DNA of 64,000 bases from Scylla paramamosain. Taxonomy: Eukaryota; Arthropoda; Malacostraca; Decapoda; Portunidae. Positions 10,249-26,734 of the stretch are shown here, in pieces (the stretch's first letter is position 1; each line of letters begins with the position of its first letter). The notes beneath the pieces were generated by a model that made no database searches, had not been told where the DNA came from, and was given only the letters and a program-made list of their open reading frames with translations. The stretch lies in NCBI RefSeq assembly GCF_035594125.1, contig NC_087178.1, positions 10,401,008 through 10,465,007 on the forward strand. The letters run 5' to 3'. The translations under genes and the position numbers were made by a program.

Positions 10249-13200
10249 TCTTTTCAGTGTTTTTGAGCGTGTAACGCAATAAAGCACTAAAAGTCAGGGC
10301 AATCACATTACATGGGAATAAAACCAAATTTTACCAAGAACATGCCTTTAAGTGTTTTTGAGCTCCTTACGTACCAAAACGCTAAAACGCATGCAAAATA
10401 CATTTTATGGAGAAACAGAATTACATTACCAAATACATGTATTTTGAGTGTTTTTGATCACATTATCTATAAAAACGCTTAAATACATGCAAAGAACCTT
10501 ATGTTTGGGAAACGAAAGAACATTACGAGAAACGTGTATTATGAGTGATTTTTAAGTTCCTTCAGTACCAAAAAGCTAAAACCCACAAATAACACTCTTT
10601 AGAAAAAAAAAAATATAATAAATAAAAAAATAATAAAATGGGATTTTTTTTTTTATTCATCTTCATAGGTACCGAAATGCCAAAATTCTGCCAAAATTCA
10701 GGGAATTTATGTGGAAAAAAGAACATTATCATATAAGTTAATTATAGCTTTTTTTTCGGATTGTTATGTACCAAACCCTAAACAGTATGCAAAGCCACCT
10801 ATATAGGGAAGTTAAACGACTTTACCAGAAACCTGTCTTTTCAGTGTTTTTCAGCATGTTAGCCACCAAAACGAATCCAAAAATAATTTGGAAGTCAGTC
10901 AATATGTGAATCCAAAAGAAAATTACTGAAAACGTGTCTTTTCAGTGTTTTACGTAGAAAAACGCTAAAGCAGATACAAACCATCCTATATGAAGAAATA
11001 GAATAACATTACCAAAAAGATATATTTTGAGTGTTTTTGAGCTTGTTACCTACAAAAAATGCAAAAAATGGATGTAAACCACTCTATATTAGGAAACAAA
11101 AGGACATTACGAGAAACGTGTATAATGAGTGTTTTATAGTTGTAAAAGAACCACAAGGCAATAAACGCAAAAACTCGTGTATATAGAGAAATTTCTTACA
11201 TACCAAAATGAATAAAGGCATGAATAACACTTTTAATCGATAAACAGAACTAGCTCACTAAATTGTGTTTTTTTCAGTGTTTTTCCTATGCTTAGTTACG
11301 AAAATGCCAAATTACATGAGAAAGTAGCATCATTTGGAAAAAAAAATGACATTACCAGAAAAGTGTCTTTTCAGTGTTTGTCAGCGTGATATGGAAGAAA
11401 GCACTAAAAATAAGAACGATCATATTACATGGGAATAAATCCAACTTTTACGAAGAATTTGACTTTAAGTATTTTTTAACCCCTTATATACCAAACCGCT
11501 AAAACGCATGCAAAACAAACTTTATGGAGAAACAGAATAACATATACCAAAAACATGTATTTTGAGTGTTTTCGATCATGTTATCTTTAAAAACGCTTAA
11601 ATACATGCAAAGAACATTATGTTTGGGAAACAAAAGGACATTACGAGAAGCGTGTATTATGAGTGTTTTTTTTAAGTTCCTTAAGTACCAAAAAGCTAAA
11701 ACACACAAATAACACTAATTATTTAAAAAAATAAAAATGAAAAAATAAAAAAATAAAATAAATAGGTTTTTTTTTTTTTTGTTATTCATCTTCATAGGTA
11801 CCGAGATGCAAAAATTCTAGGAAAATTCAGGGCAATTATGTGATAAAAGAATATTATCAAAAAAGTTAATTTCAGCTTTTTTTTCGGACTGTTATATACC
11901 AAACCCTAAAGTGCATGCAAAATTAAACGACCTTACCAGAAATCTGTGTTTTTAGTGTTTTTTAGCATGTTAGGCACAAAAACGATAAATAATAAGGAAC
12001 TCACTCTATATGGGAATCCAAAACAGTTACTGAAAACGTGTCTTCTCAGTGTTTTATGTAGAAACATGTTAAAACGGATGGAAACCAACCAATATCAAGA
12101 AATATAAAAAAGTTACCAAAAACGTATATTTTGAGTGTTTTTGAGCTTTTTACCTACAAAAAACGCGAAAATTGATGCAAAACACTCTATATTGGGAAAG
12201 AAAAGGACATTGCAAGAAAAGTGTATAATAAGTGTTTTATAGTTCAAAAGAACCACTAGGCAAAAAACGCAAAAACTTGTGTATATGGAGAGATTTCCTA
12301 GATACCAAAATGCTGAAATTCATGAATAACACTCTTAATTTAAAAAAACAGAACAACCTTACTAAATGCGTGTATTTTGAGTGCTTTTCACATTCTTAGT
12401 TACCAAAACCCCAAATTGCATGCGAAACCACCTTTATGTGAGAAAAAAATGACATTACCAGAAAAGTGTCTTTTAAGTGTTTTTGAGCGTGATAGGCAAT
12501 AAAGCAATAAAAAGCAGGGCAATCATATTACATTGGAATAACACCAATTTATACGAAAAACTTGCCTTTAAGTGTTTTGAGCTCCTTATATACAAAACTG
12601 CTAAAACGCATGGAAAACACACTTCATGGAGAGACAGAATAACATTACAAAAAACATGTATTTTTAGTGTTTTTGATCATATTATCTATAAAAACGCTTA
12701 AATACATGCAAAAAAACATTATGTTTGGGAAACAAAAGGACATTACGAGAAACGTGTATTATGAGTGTTTTTTAAGTTCCTTAAGTACCAAAAAGCTAAA
12801 ACCCACAAATAACACTCTTTATTTAGAAAAAAAAAAGGATTTTTTTCTTTTTATTCTTCATAGGTACCGAGATGCCAAAATTCTGGGAAAATTCAGGGCA
12901 ATCATATGATAAAACAATATTATCAAAAAGTTAATTTCAGCTTTTTTTTCGGACTGTTATGTACCAAACCCTAAAGTGCATGCAAAGCCTCCTCCTATAT
13001 AAGGAAATTAAACGGCCTTACAAGAAATCTGTGTTTTGAGTGTTTTTTTTTTAGCATGTTAGGCACCAAAACGATAAATAATAAGGAACTCACTCTATAT
13101 GGAAATCTAAAACAAAGTTACTGAAAACGTGTCTTCTCAGTGTTTTACGTAGAAAAACGCTAAAACGGATGCAAAGCAACCAATATCAAGAAATAGAAAA

Positions 13201-16200
13201 ACGTTACTAAAAAGGTATATTTTGAGTGTTTTTGAGCTTGTTACCTACAAAAAACGCGAAAATTGATGCAAAGCACTCTATATTGGGAAAGAAAAGGACA
13301 TTGCAAGAAAAGTGTATAATGAGTGTTTTATAGTTCAAAAGAACCACAAGGCAAAAAACGCAAAATCTCGTGTATATGGAGAGGTTTCCTAGATACCAAA
13401 ATGCTAAAACTCATGTATAACACTCTTAATTGAGAAACAGAACAACCTTACTAAATGCATGTATTTTGAGTGCTTTTAACATTCTTAGTTACCAAAACCC
13501 CAAATTCCATGCGAAAATCGATTGTGGGAAAAAAAAAATGACTTTACTAGAAAAGTGTCTTTTGAGTATTTTTGAGCGTGATAGGCAATAAAGCACTAAA
13601 AAGGAGGGCAATTACATTACATTGGAGAAAAACGAATTTTTACCAAGAACTAGCCTTTAAGTGTTTTTGAGGTCCTTATTTACCAGAACACTAAAACGCA
13701 TGGAAAACAAACTTTATGGTGAAACAGAATAAAATTACCAAAAACATGTATTTTGAGTGTTTTTGATCATGTTACTAATAAAAACGCTTAAATACATGCA
13801 AAGAACACTATTTTTGGGAAACGAAAGGAGATTACGAGAAACGTGTATTATGAGTGTTTTTAATTTCATTAATTACCAAAAAGCTAAAAGCCATAAATAA
13901 CACTCTTTATTGAGAAACAATAAATAAATAAAAAAAAAGATACAATATTTTTTTTTCTTTTTTTTATTCATCTTCACAGGTATCGATATGCCAAAATTCG
14001 GGCAAAATTCAGGAAATTATGTGAAATAAGAACATTATCAAAAAAGTTAAATTTAGTTTTTTTTTTCGGACTGTTATGTACAAAATCCCAAAAGTGCGTG
14101 CAAAGCCACCTATAAGGGGAAATTAAACGTCTTTGCCAGAAAACGGTCTTATAAGTGTTTTTCAACATCGTAGGAACCAACACGATAAATAAAATAGAAG
14201 TCAATCTATATGGGAATACAAAACAAAATTACTAAAAACGTGTCTTTTCGGTGTTTTACATAGGAAAACGCTAAAACGGATGCAAACCAAGCAATATAAA
14301 GAACTAACATAACATTATCAAAAAGATATATTTTGAGTGTTTTTGAAATCGTTACCTACAAAAAACGCGAAAATGGATGGAAAGCACTCTATATTGGGAA
14401 AGAAAAGGACATTACGCTAAATATATATAATAAGTGTTTTATAGTTTCACAAGAACAACAAAGCAAGAAACGCGAAAACTCGTGTATATAGAGATGTTTC
14501 TTACATTCTAAAATGCTGAAACTCTGGAACAACACTCTTAATTGAGAAACAGAACAATCTTACTAAATGCGTTAATTTTGAGTGGTTTTCACATTCTTAG
14601 TTACCAAAACCCCAAATTGCATGCGAAACCAGCTTTATGTGGGAAAAAAGTGACATTACCAGAAAAATGTCTTTTGAGTGTTTTTGAGCGTGTTAGGCAA
14701 TAAAACACTAAAAAGCAGGGCAAACACATTACATTGCAATAAAATCAATTTTTAACAAGAACTTGCCTTTAAGTGTTTTTGAGCTCCTTATATACCAAAA
14801 ACACTAAAACGCATGCAAAATACACTTCATGGTGAAACAGAAGAACATTACCAAAAACATGTATTTTGAGTGTTTTTGATCATGTTACCAATAAAAACGC
14901 TTAAATACATGCAAAGAACCCTAATTTTGGGAAACGAAAGGACATTGTGAGAAACGTGTATTATGAGTGTTTTTAAGTTCATTTAGGACCAAAAAAGCTA
15001 AAACCCAGAAATAACACTCTTTATAGAGAATTTTTTTTTTTTTGTTATTCATCTTCATAGGTACTAAGATGCCAAAATTCTGGCAAAATTCTTTGGGAAT
15101 CGAAAAAAAAATTACTTAAAACGTGTCTTTTCGGTGTTTTACGTAGAAAAACGCTAAAACAGATGAAAACCAACCAATATGAAGAAATACAATAACATAA
15201 CCAAGGAGGTATATTTTGAGTGTTTTTGAGCTTGTTACCAACAAAAAACGCGAAAAAGGATGCAAAGCATCCTTTTTCGGCTATTGGGAAAAGCTATTGG
15301 GAAAGAAAAGGACATTACGAGAAACATGTATAATGAGTGTCTTATTATTTTCGGGCAAAAGAACTTTTCGTTCACTAGATCCACAAGGCAAAAAACGCAA
15401 AAACTCGTGTATATAAAGAAGTTTCTTAGATACCAAAATGCTGAAACTCATGAATAACAATCTTAATTGAGAAACAGAACAACATTACCAAATGCATGTA
15501 TTTTGAGTTTTTTCACATTCTTTGCAAAACCCTAAATAGCATGAGAAACTAATTTTATGTGGGAAAAAATGACATTACCACAATTATCTTTTCAGTGTTT
15601 TTGAGCGTGTTAGGCAATAAAGCACTGAAAAGCAGGGCAATCATATTACACTGGAATAAAACTAACTTTTACCAAGAACTTGCCTTGAAGTGTTTTTCAG
15701 CTCCTTATATACCAAATCGATAAAACGCATGTAAAACACTCCTTTATGGAGAAGCAGAATAACATTACCAAAAACAAGTGTTTTGAGAGTTTTTTATCAT
15801 GTTACCTATAAAAACGCTTAAATACATGCAAAGATCCCCATATTTGGGAAACGAAAGGACATTATGAGAAATGTGTATTATGAATCTTTTTAAGTTCTTT
15901 AAGTACCAAAATGTTAAAACCTACAAATAACACTCTTTATGAAGAAAAATAATAAATAAAAAAATAGCATTTTTATTTTTTTGTTATTGATGTTCATAGG
16001 TACAAAGATGCCAAAATTCTGCCAAAATTCAGGGAAATTATGTGGAAAAAACATTATCGAAAAAGTTAATCTTACCTTTTTTTTCGGAGTTATGTTCCAA
16101 ACCATAAAGTGTATGCAAAGCCACATATCTGATAAAATTTAACGACTTTACAAGAAACCTGTCTTTTGAGTGTTTTTCTGCATGTTAGGCACCAAAACGA

Positions 16201-16810
16201 TAAATAATATGAAAGTCACTCTACTCGTATATGGAAATCCAAAACAAAATTACTGAAAACGTGTCTTTTAAAAGATTTACGTAGAAAAACGCTAAAACGG
16301 ATGCAAACCAACCAATATGAAGTAATAGAATAACATTACCAAAAAAGTATATTTTGTGTGTTTTTTTTAGCTTGTTACATAAAAAAAAAAAAAACGCGAA
16401 AATGGATGCAAAACACTCTATATAAGAAAAAAAGAGGACATAACGAGAAACGTGTATAATAAGTGTTTTATAGTTTCACCAGAATCACAAATAAAAAAAC
16501 GCAAACACTCGACTGTATGGAGAAGTTTCTAAGATACCAAAATACTGAAACTCATGAATAACACTCTTAATCAAGAAACAGAACAACCTTACTAAATGCG
16601 TGTATTTTGAGTGTTTTTTTACATTCTTAGTTACCAAAACCCCAAATTCCATGCGAAACTATCTTTATGTGGGAAAAAAATGACATTACCAGAAAAGTGA
16701 CTTTGAGTGTTCTTGAGCGTGTTAGGCAATAAAGCACTAAAAAGCAGGGCAATCACATTACATGGGAATAAAACCAAATTTTACGAAAAACTTGTCTTTT
16801 AGTGTTTTTG

Positions 16811-17255
16811 ACACGCATTTAGTAAGGTTGCTCTGTTTCTCAATTAAGAGTGTTATTCATGAGTTTCAGCATTTTGGTATATAGGAAACTTCTCCATATA
16901 CACGAGTTTTCGCGTTTTTTGCCTTTTTTTTTTTTTAAACTATAAAACATTCATTATAGACTTTTCTCGCAATATCCCTTTCTTTCCCAATATAGAGTGC
17001 TTTGTATCAATTTTCGCGTTTTTTTGTAGGAAACAAGCACAAAAACACTCAAAATATACATTTTTGGTAATGTTTTTCTGCTTCTTGATATTGGTTGGTT
17101 TGTATCCCTTTTAGCGTTTTTCTACGTAAAACACTGAGAAGACACGTTTTCAGTAATTTTCTTTTGGATTCCCACATAGAGAGAGTTTCTTATTATTTAT
17201 CGTTTTGGTGCTTAATATGCTGAAAAACACTGAAAAGACATATTTCTTGTAAGGG
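16811..17255 (-). repeat. Inverted satellite block 2 within the HOR array
   Basis: The left border is the same as in block 1 (GACACGCATTTAGTAAGGTT). The right border differs: it returns to forward orientation at GCCTTTAAGTGTTTATTAAC. The block holds reverse-complement monomers including a TTTTGGTATATAGGAAACTT step. Confidence 0.8.
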
Positions 17256-20200
17256 CCTTTAAGTGTTTATTAACCCCTTATATACCAAACCGCTAAAACG
17301 CATGCAAAAAAACAAACTTTATGGAAAATTAGAATAACATTACCAAAAACATGTATTTTGAGTGTTTTTTATCATGTTATCTATAAAAACGCTAAAGTAC
17401 ATATAAAGAACATTATGTTTGGGAACCAAAAGGACATTACGAGAAACGTGTGTTATGAGTGTTTTTTAAGTTCCTTAAGTACCAAAAAGCTAAAACCCAC
17501 AAATAACACTCTTTATTTAGAAAATAAAAAAATATAAAAAAAATAAAATAAATAGGATTTTTTTTTTTTTTTTGTAATTCATATTCATTGGTACCGACAT
17601 GCCAAAATTCTGGGAAAATTCAGGGCAATTATGTGATAAAAGAATATTATCAAAAAAGTTAATTTCACCTTTTTTTTTTGAACTGTTAAGTACCAAACCC
17701 TAAATTGCATGCAAAGCCTCCTATATGAGGAAATTAAACGACCTTAAAAGAAATCTGTCTTTTGAGTGTTTTTCAGAATTTTAGGCACCAAAACGATAAA
17801 TAAATAAGTAACTCACTTTATATGGGAATCCAAAACAAAACTAATGAAAACGTGTCTTCTCAGTGTTTTACGTAGAAAAAACGCTAAAACGGATGCAAAC
17901 CAACCAACATAAAAAAAAAAATAGAAAAAACATTACCAAAAATGTATATTTTGAGTGTTTTTGAGCTTGTTACCTACAAAAAACGCGAAAATTGATGCAA
18001 AGCACTCTATATTAGGAAATAAAAGGACACTGCAAGAAAAGTGTTTAATGAGTGTTTTATAGTTCAAAAGAACCAAAAGGCAAAAAACGTAAAAACTTGT
18101 GGATATGGAGAAGTTTCCTAGATACCAAAATGCTCATGAATAACATTCCTAATTGAGAAACAGAACATCCTTACTAAATGCGTGTATTTTGAGAGCTTTT
18201 TACATTCTTAGTTACCAAAACACCAAATTGCATGCGAAACCAGCTTTATGTGAGAAAAAAATGACATTACCAGAAAAATGTCTTCTGAGTGTTTTTGAGC
18301 ATGATAGCCAATAAAGCACTAAAAAGCAGGGCAATCACATTACATTTGAATAAAACCAATTTTTATCAAGAACTTGCCTTTAAGTGTTTTTGAGCTCCTT
18401 ATATACGCTAAAACGCATGTAAAACAAAATTTATGGAAAAACAGAATGAAATTACTAAAAACATGTATTTTGAGTGTTTTGATCATGTTATCTATAAAAA
18501 CGCTTAAATACATGAAAAGAACCTTATGTTTGGGAAACAAAAGGACATTACGAGAAATGTATATTATGAGTGTTTTTAAGTTTGTTAAGTACCAAAAACC
18601 TAAAACCCACTCATTATTTAGAGAAAAAAATAATAAATAAATATAAAAATAAAACAATAGGAATTTTTTTTTTTTTATTCATCTTCATAGGTACCGAAAT
18701 GCCAAAATTCTGGGAAAATTCAAGACAATTATATGATAAGAGAATATTATCAAAAAAGTTGATTTTAGCTTTTTTTTCGGACTGTTATGTACCAAACCCT
18801 AAACTGCATGCAAAGCCTTTTATATAAGGAAATTAAACGACCTTACCAAAAATCTGTCTTTTGAGTGTTTTTCAGCATGTTAGGCACCAAAATGATAAAT
18901 AATAAGGAACTCACTTGATATGGGAATCCAAAACAAAATCATTGAAAACATGTCTTCCCAGTGTTTTACGTAGAAAAACGCTAAAATGGGTGCAAACCAA
19001 CCAATATCAAGAAATAGAAAAAAATCACCAGTGTTTTTGAGCTTGTTACCTAAAAAAAAAAAAAAAAAACGCTGAAATTGATACAAAGCACTCTATATTG
19101 GGATATAAAGGGACATTGCGAGAAAAGTGTATAATGAGTGTATTATAGTTCAAAAGAACAACAAGGCAAAAAACGCAAAAACTCGTGTATATGGAGAAGT
19201 TTCCTAGATACCAAAATGCTGAAACTCATGAATAACACACTTGATTGAGAAACAGAACAACCTTACCAAATTCGTGTATTTTGAGTGTTTTTCATATTCT
19301 TAGTTACCAAAAACCAAAATTTCATACGAAAACAGATTTAAGTGGGAAAACATGACATTTCCAGAAAAATGTCTTTTGAGTGTTTTTGAGCGTGATAGGC
19401 AATAAAGCACTAAAAAGCAGGGCAATCACTTTTCATTGGAATAAAACCAATTTTTACCAAGAACTTGCCTTTAAATGTTTTTCAGCTCCTTATGTACCAA
19501 ACCGCTAAAACGCATGCAAAACAAACTTTATGGAGAAACAGAATAACATTACCAAAAACATGTAATTTGGGTGTTTTTTATCATGTTATCTATAAAAATG
19601 CTTAAATACATAGAAAGAACATTATGTTTGGGAAACAAAAGGACATTACGAGAAACGTGTATTATGAGTGTTTATTTAAGTTCCTTAAGTACCAAAAAGC
19701 TGAAACCCACAAATAACACTCTTTATTTAGAAAAAAAAAAAAAAAAATTGGATATTTTTTCCATCTTCATAGGTACCGAGATGCCAAAATTCTGGGAAAA
19801 TTCAGGAAAATTATATGAACAAAATAATATTATCAAAAAAGTTAATTTTAGCTTTTTTTTCGGACTGTTATGTACCAAACCCTAAAGTGCAAGGAAAACC
19901 TCCTATATGAGGAAATTAAACGAACTTAACAGATATCTGTCTTTTGAGTGTTTTTCAGCATGTTAGGCACCAAAACGATAAATAATAAGGAACTCACTCT
20001 ATATGGGAATCCAAAACAAAATTACTGAAAATGTATCTTCTTAGTGTTTTACGTAGTAAAACGCAAAAACTCGTGTATATAAAGAATTTTCTTAGATACC
20101 AAAATGCTGAAACTCATGAATAACAATCTTAATTGAGAAACAGAACAACCTAAGCAAATGCCTGTATTTTGAGTGTTTTTCATATTCCTAGTTAGCAATA

Positions 20201-23200
20201 CCCAAAATAGCATGCGAAACTAGCTTTATGAGGGAAAAAAAATGACATTACCAGAAGTGTCTTTTAATTGTTTTTTAGCGTGTTAGGCAATGAAGTACTA
20301 AAAAGCAGGGCAATCACATTACATGGGAATAAAACCAACTTTTACCAAGATTTTGCCAATATGTGTTTTTGAGTTCCTTACATACCAAACCGTTAAAACG
20401 CATGGAAAACAAACTTTATGGAGAAACAGAATAACATTACCAAAAACATGTATTTTGAGTGTTTTTGATAATGTTATCTATAAAATCGTTTAAATACATG
20501 CAAAGAACCTTATGTTTGGGAAACAAGGACATTACGAGAAACGTGAATTATGAGTGTTTTTTATTTCCTTGACTACTAAAAATCTAAAACCCACAAATAA
20601 CACTCGTTATTTAGAAAAAAAATAAAAAAATAAAAAATAAATAAAAGGATTTTTTTTTTTTTTTTTTTTGTTATTCAACTTCATAGGTACCGAGATGCCA
20701 AAATTCTGAGAAAAATTAGGGCAATTATATGATAAGAGAATATTATCAAAAAAAGTTGATAATAGCTTTTTTTCGGACTGTTATGTACCAAACACTAAAG
20801 TGCATGCAAAGTCTCCCATATGAGGATATTAAACAACCTTACCAGAAATCTGTGTTTTGAGTGTTTTTCAGCATGTTAGACACCAAAACGATAAATAATA
20901 AGGAACTCACTCTATATGGCAAACCAAGACAAAATTATTGAAAACGTGTCTTCTCATTGTTTTACGTAGAAAAACGCTAAAACGGATGCAAACCAATCAA
21001 TATCAAGAAGTAGAAAAACATTACCAAAAAGGTATATTTTGAGTGTTTTTGAGCTTGTTACCTACAAAAAAAAACGCGAAAATTGATACAAAGCACTCTA
21101 TATTAGGAAACAAAGGGACATTGCGAGAAAAGTGTATAATGAATGTTTTATAGTTCAAAAGAACCACAAGGCAAAAAAATGCAAAAACTCGTGTATATGG
21201 AGAAGTTTCCTATATACCAAAATGCTTAAACTCATGAATAACACTCTTAATTGAGAAATAGAACAACTTTACTAAATGCGTGTATTTTGACTGCTTTTCA
21301 CATTCTTAGTTACCAAAATCCCAAATTGCATGCAAAACCAGCGTTATGTGGGAAAAATATGACATTACCAGAAAAGTGTCTTTTGAGTGTTTTTGAGCGT
21401 GATAGGCAATAAAGCACTAAAAAGCAGGAGAATCACTTTACATGGCAATAAAATCAATTTTTACCAAGAACTTGCCTTTAAGTGTTTTGAGCTCCTTATA
21501 TACTAAAACACTAAAACGCATGCAAAACACACTTTATGTAGAAAGAGAATAGCATTACCAAAAACATATATTTTGAGTGTTTTTGATCATGTTAGCAATA
21601 AAAACGCTTAAATACATGCAAAGAACAGTATTTTTGGGAAATGAAAGGACATTGCGAGAAACGTGTATTACGAGTGTTTTTAAGATCATTATTTACCAAA
21701 AAGCTAAAAGCCTCAAATAACACTCTTTATTGAGAAAAAATAAATAAATAAAAAAAATACGATATTTTTTCTTTCTTTTTCATCTTCACAGGTACCGAGA
21801 TGCCAAAATTTGGGCAAAATTCAGGAAATTATGAGTCAATTATCAAAAAAGTTAATTTTAGCTTTTTTTTTTTCGTACTGTTATGTACCAAACCCCTAAA
21901 GTGCATGCAAAGCCACCTATATGGGGAAATTAAACGTCTCTGCCAGAAAACTGTCTTATGAGTGTTTTTCAGCTTAGGCACCATTACCGTAAATAACATG
22001 CAAGTCACTCTATATGGGAATCTAAAACAAAATTACTGAAAACGTGTCTTTCCGGTGTTTTACGTAGAAAAACGCTAAAACGGATGCAAACCAACCAATA
22101 AGAAAAAATAAAATAACATTACCAAAAAGGTACATTTTGAGTGTTTTTGAGCTTGTTACCTACAAAAAACGCGAAAATGGATGCAAAGCACTCCCTATTG
22201 GGAAACAAAAGGACATTACGAGAAACGTGTATAATGAGGGTCTTATTATTTTAGAGCAAAAGAACTTGTGGTTCACCAGAACCATAAGTCAAAAAACACA
22301 AAAACTAGTGTACATAAAGAAGTTTCTTAGATACCAAAATGCTGAAACTCTTGAATAACAATATTAATTGAGAAACAGAACAATTTTACCAAATGCGTGT
22401 ATTTTGAGTGTTTTTCACATTCATAGTTAGCAAAACCCCAAATAGCACGCGAAACTATGTTGGAAGAAAAATGACATTACCAGAAGTGTCTTTTGAGTGT
22501 TTTTGAGCGTGTTAGACAATAAATCACAAAAAAAACAGGGCAATCACATTACATGGGAATAAAACCAATTTTTTACCAAGAACTTGCCTTGAAGTGTTTT
22601 TGACCTCCTTACAAACCAAAACGCTAAAACGCATGCAAAAAATCCTTTATGGAGATGCAGAATAACATTACTAAAAACATGTGTTTTAAGTGTTTTTGAT
22701 CATGTTACCTACAAAAATCGCTTAAATACATGCAAAGAACCCTATGTTTGGGAAACGAAAGGACATTACGAGAAACGTGTATTAGGACCGTTTTTAAGTT
22801 CCTTAAGTACCAAAACGTTAAAACCCACAAATAACACTCTGTATAGAGAAAAATAAATCAATCAATCAATAAAAATAGCTTTTTTTCTTATATTAAATTT
22901 CATAGGTACCAAGACGCCAAAATTCTGCCAAAATTCAGGGAATTTATGTGGAAAAAAGAACATTATCAAAAAAGTTAATTTTAGCTCTTTTTCGGATTTT
23001 TATGTACCAAACTCTAAAGTGCATGCCACCTATACAAGGAAGTTAAACGACTTTACCAGAAAGCTGTCTTTTCAGTGTTTTTCAGCATGTTAGGCACCAA
23101 AACGATCAATAATATGGAAGTCAGTCAATATGTGAATCCAAAACAAAATTACTGAAAACGTGTCTTTTCAGTGTTTTACGTAGAAAAACGCTAAAACGGA

Positions 23201-26200
23201 TGCAATCCAACAAATATGAAGAACAACATTACCAAAAAGTGTTTTTGAGCTTTTTACCTACAAAAAACGCGCAAATGGATGGAAAGCACTCTATATTGGG
23301 AAGCAAAAGGACATTTAGAGAAACGTGTATAATGATTGTTTTATAGTTTCACAAGACCCACAAGACAAAAAACACAAAAACTCATGTATATAGAGAAGTT
23401 TCTTACATACCAAAATGCTAAAACTCATGAATAACACTTTTAATTGAGAAACAGAACTACCTTATCAAATGTGTGTATTTTGAATGTTTTTCACATTCTT
23501 AGTTACGAAAATCCCAAATTACATGCAAAACTAGCTTTATGTGGGGAAAAAAATGACATTATCTGAAAAGTGTCTTTTGAGTGTTTTTGAGCGTGATATG
23601 CAACAAAGCACTAAAAAGCAGAATAATCACATTATATAGGAATAAAACCAACTTTTACGAAGAAGTAGCCTTTAAGTGTTTTTAACTCCTTACATACCAA
23701 AACGCTAAAACGCATGCAAAACACCCTTTATGGAGAAACAGAATAATATTACCAAAAACATGTATTTTGAGTGTTTTTGATCATGTTACCTATAAAAACG
23801 CCTAAATACATGCAAAGAACCCTATGTCTGTGAAACAAAAGGACATTACGAAAATCGTGTATTATAATTGTTTTTTAAGTTCCTTAAGTACCAAAAAACT
23901 AAAACCCACAAATAGAGAAAAAATAAACAACTAAAAAAATAGAATTTTTTTTTTGTTATTCATCTACATAGGTATGAAGATGCCAAAATTCAGGCAAAAT
24001 TCAGCGAAAAAAAAAACATTATAAAAAAAAAATTAGGTTTTTTCCGGAATTATGTACCAAACCCAGAAGTGCATGCAACGCCACCTATATGGTGAAATTA
24101 CACGACTTTACCACAAATCTGTCTTTTGAGTGTTTTTCAGCAAATTCAAAAATATTACTGAAAACGTGTCTTTTCAGTGATTTACGAAGAAAAACGCTAA
24201 AACGGATGCAAACCAACCAATATGAAAAAATATAATATTACCAAAAAGATATATTTTGAATGTTTTTCAGCTTGTTACCTGAAAAAATGCGAAAATGGAT
24301 GGAAAGTACTCTATACTGGGAAACAAAAGAACATTACGAGAAACGTGTATAATGAGTGTTTTATAGTTTCACAGGAACCACAAGGCAAAAAACGCAAAAA
24401 CTCGTGTATATAGATAAGTTTCTTACACACCAAAATGCTGAAATGCATGAATAACACTTTTAATTGAGAAACAGGACTACCTTACCAAATGTGTGTATTT
24501 TAAGTGTTTTTCACATTCTTAGTTACGAAAATCCCAAATTACATGCGAAACTAGCTTTATGTGGGAAAGAAAAATGATATTACCAGAAAAGTGTCTTTTG
24601 AGTGTTTTTGAGCGTGATGTGCAACAAAGCACTAAAAAGCAGAACAATCATATTACATGGGAATAAAACCAAATTTTACGAAGAACTTGCCTTTAAGTGT
24701 TTTTTTTAACTCCTTACATACCAAAACGCTAAAACGCATGCAAAACACCCTTTATGGAGAAACATTACCAAAAACATGTATTTTGAGTGTTTTTGATCAT
24801 GTTATTTATAAAAACGCTTAAATACATGCAAAGAACCTTATGTTTGGGAAACGAAAGGACATTACGAGAAACGTGTATTATGAGTGTTTTTAAGTTCCTT
24901 AAGTACCAAAAAAGCTAAAACCCACAAATAACACTCTTTATAGAGAAAAAAATATAAAATAATTTTTTTTTTTTTGTTATTCATCTTCATAGGTACTAAG
25001 ATGCCAAAATTCTGGCAATATTCTTTGGGAATCGAAAAGAAAATTACAGAAAACGTGTCTTTTCGGTGTTTTACGTAGAAAAAACGCGAAAACGGATAGA
25101 AACCAACCAATATGAAGAAATAGAATAACATTACCAAAAAGGTATATTTTGAGTGTTTTTTGAGCTTTTTACCTAAAAAAACGGGAAAGTAGATGCAAAG
25201 CACTCCCTATTGGGAAAGAAAAGGACATTACGAGAAACGTGTATAATGAGTGTCTTATTATTTTCCGGCAAAAGAACTTGTGGTTAACAAGAACCACAAG
25301 GCAAAAAACGCAAAAACTCGTGTATATAAAGAAGTTTCTTCTATACCAAAATGCTGAAACTCATGAATAACAATCTTAATTGAGAAACAGAACCAAATGC
25401 GTGTATTTTGAGTGTTTTTTCACATTCTTAGTTAGCAAAACCCCAAATAGCATGCGAATCTAGCTTTATGTGGGGAAAAAAATGACATTACCAAAAGTGT
25501 CTTTTGAGTGTTTTTAAGCGTGTTAGACAATAAAGCACTAAAAAGCAGGGCAATCATATTACATTGGAATAAAACCAACTTTTACCAAGAACTTGCCTTG
25601 AAGTGTTTTTCAGCTCCTTACATAACAAATCGCTAAAACACATGCAAAACACTCCTTTATGGAGAAGCAGAATAACATTACCAAAAACAAGTGTTTTTGA
25701 GTGTTTTTTATCATGTTACCTATAAAAACACTTAAATACATGCAAAGATCCCTATATTTGGGAAAAGAAAGGACATTACGAGAAATGTGTATTATGAATG
25801 TTTTTAAGTTCCTTAAGTACCAAAACGTTAAATCCTACAAATAACACTCTTTATAGAGAAAAATAAATAAATAAAAAAATACCATTTTTATTTATTTGTT
25901 ATTGATGTTCATAGGTACCAAGATGCCAAAATTCTGCCAAAATTCAGGGAAATTATGTGGAAAAAAGAACATTATCGAAAAAGATAATTTTACCTTTTTT
26001 CGGAGTTATGTACCAAACCATAAAGTGTATGCAAAGCCACCTATTTGGGAAAATTTAGCGACTTTACAAGAAACCTGTCTTTTGAGTGTTTTTTCGCATG
26101 TTAGGCACCAAAACGATAGATCATATGAAAGTCACTCTATATGGAAATCCAAAACAAAATTACTGAAAACGTGTCTTTTAAAAGATTTACGTAGAAAAAC

Positions 26201-26734
26201 GCTAAAACGGATGCAAACCAACCAATATGAAAAATATAGAATAATATTACCAGAAAAGTATATTTTGTGTGTTTTTGAGCTTGTTACATAAAAAAAAAAA
26301 CGCAAAAATGGATGCAAAGCACTGTATATTAGGGAAAAAAAAGAACATAACGAGAAACGTGTATAATGAGTATTTTATAGTTTCACCAGAATCAAAAGGC
26401 AAAAAACGCAAAAACTCGTATGTGATACCAAACTGTGACTCGTATTCCAAGATACCAAAATGCTGAAACTCATGAATAACTTTCTTAATCAACAAACAGA
26501 GCAACCTTACTAAATGCGTGTATTTTGAGTGTTTTTTTACATTCTTAGTTACCAGAACCTTTAATTCCATGCGAAACTAGCTTTATGAGGGAAGAAAATG
26601 ACAATACCAGAAAAGTGTCTTTAAGTGTTTTTGAGCGTGTTAGGCAATAAAGCACTAAAAAGCAGGGCAATCACATTACGAGTACATGGGAATAAAACCA
26701 ACTTTTACGAAGAACTTGTCTTTTATTTTTTTTC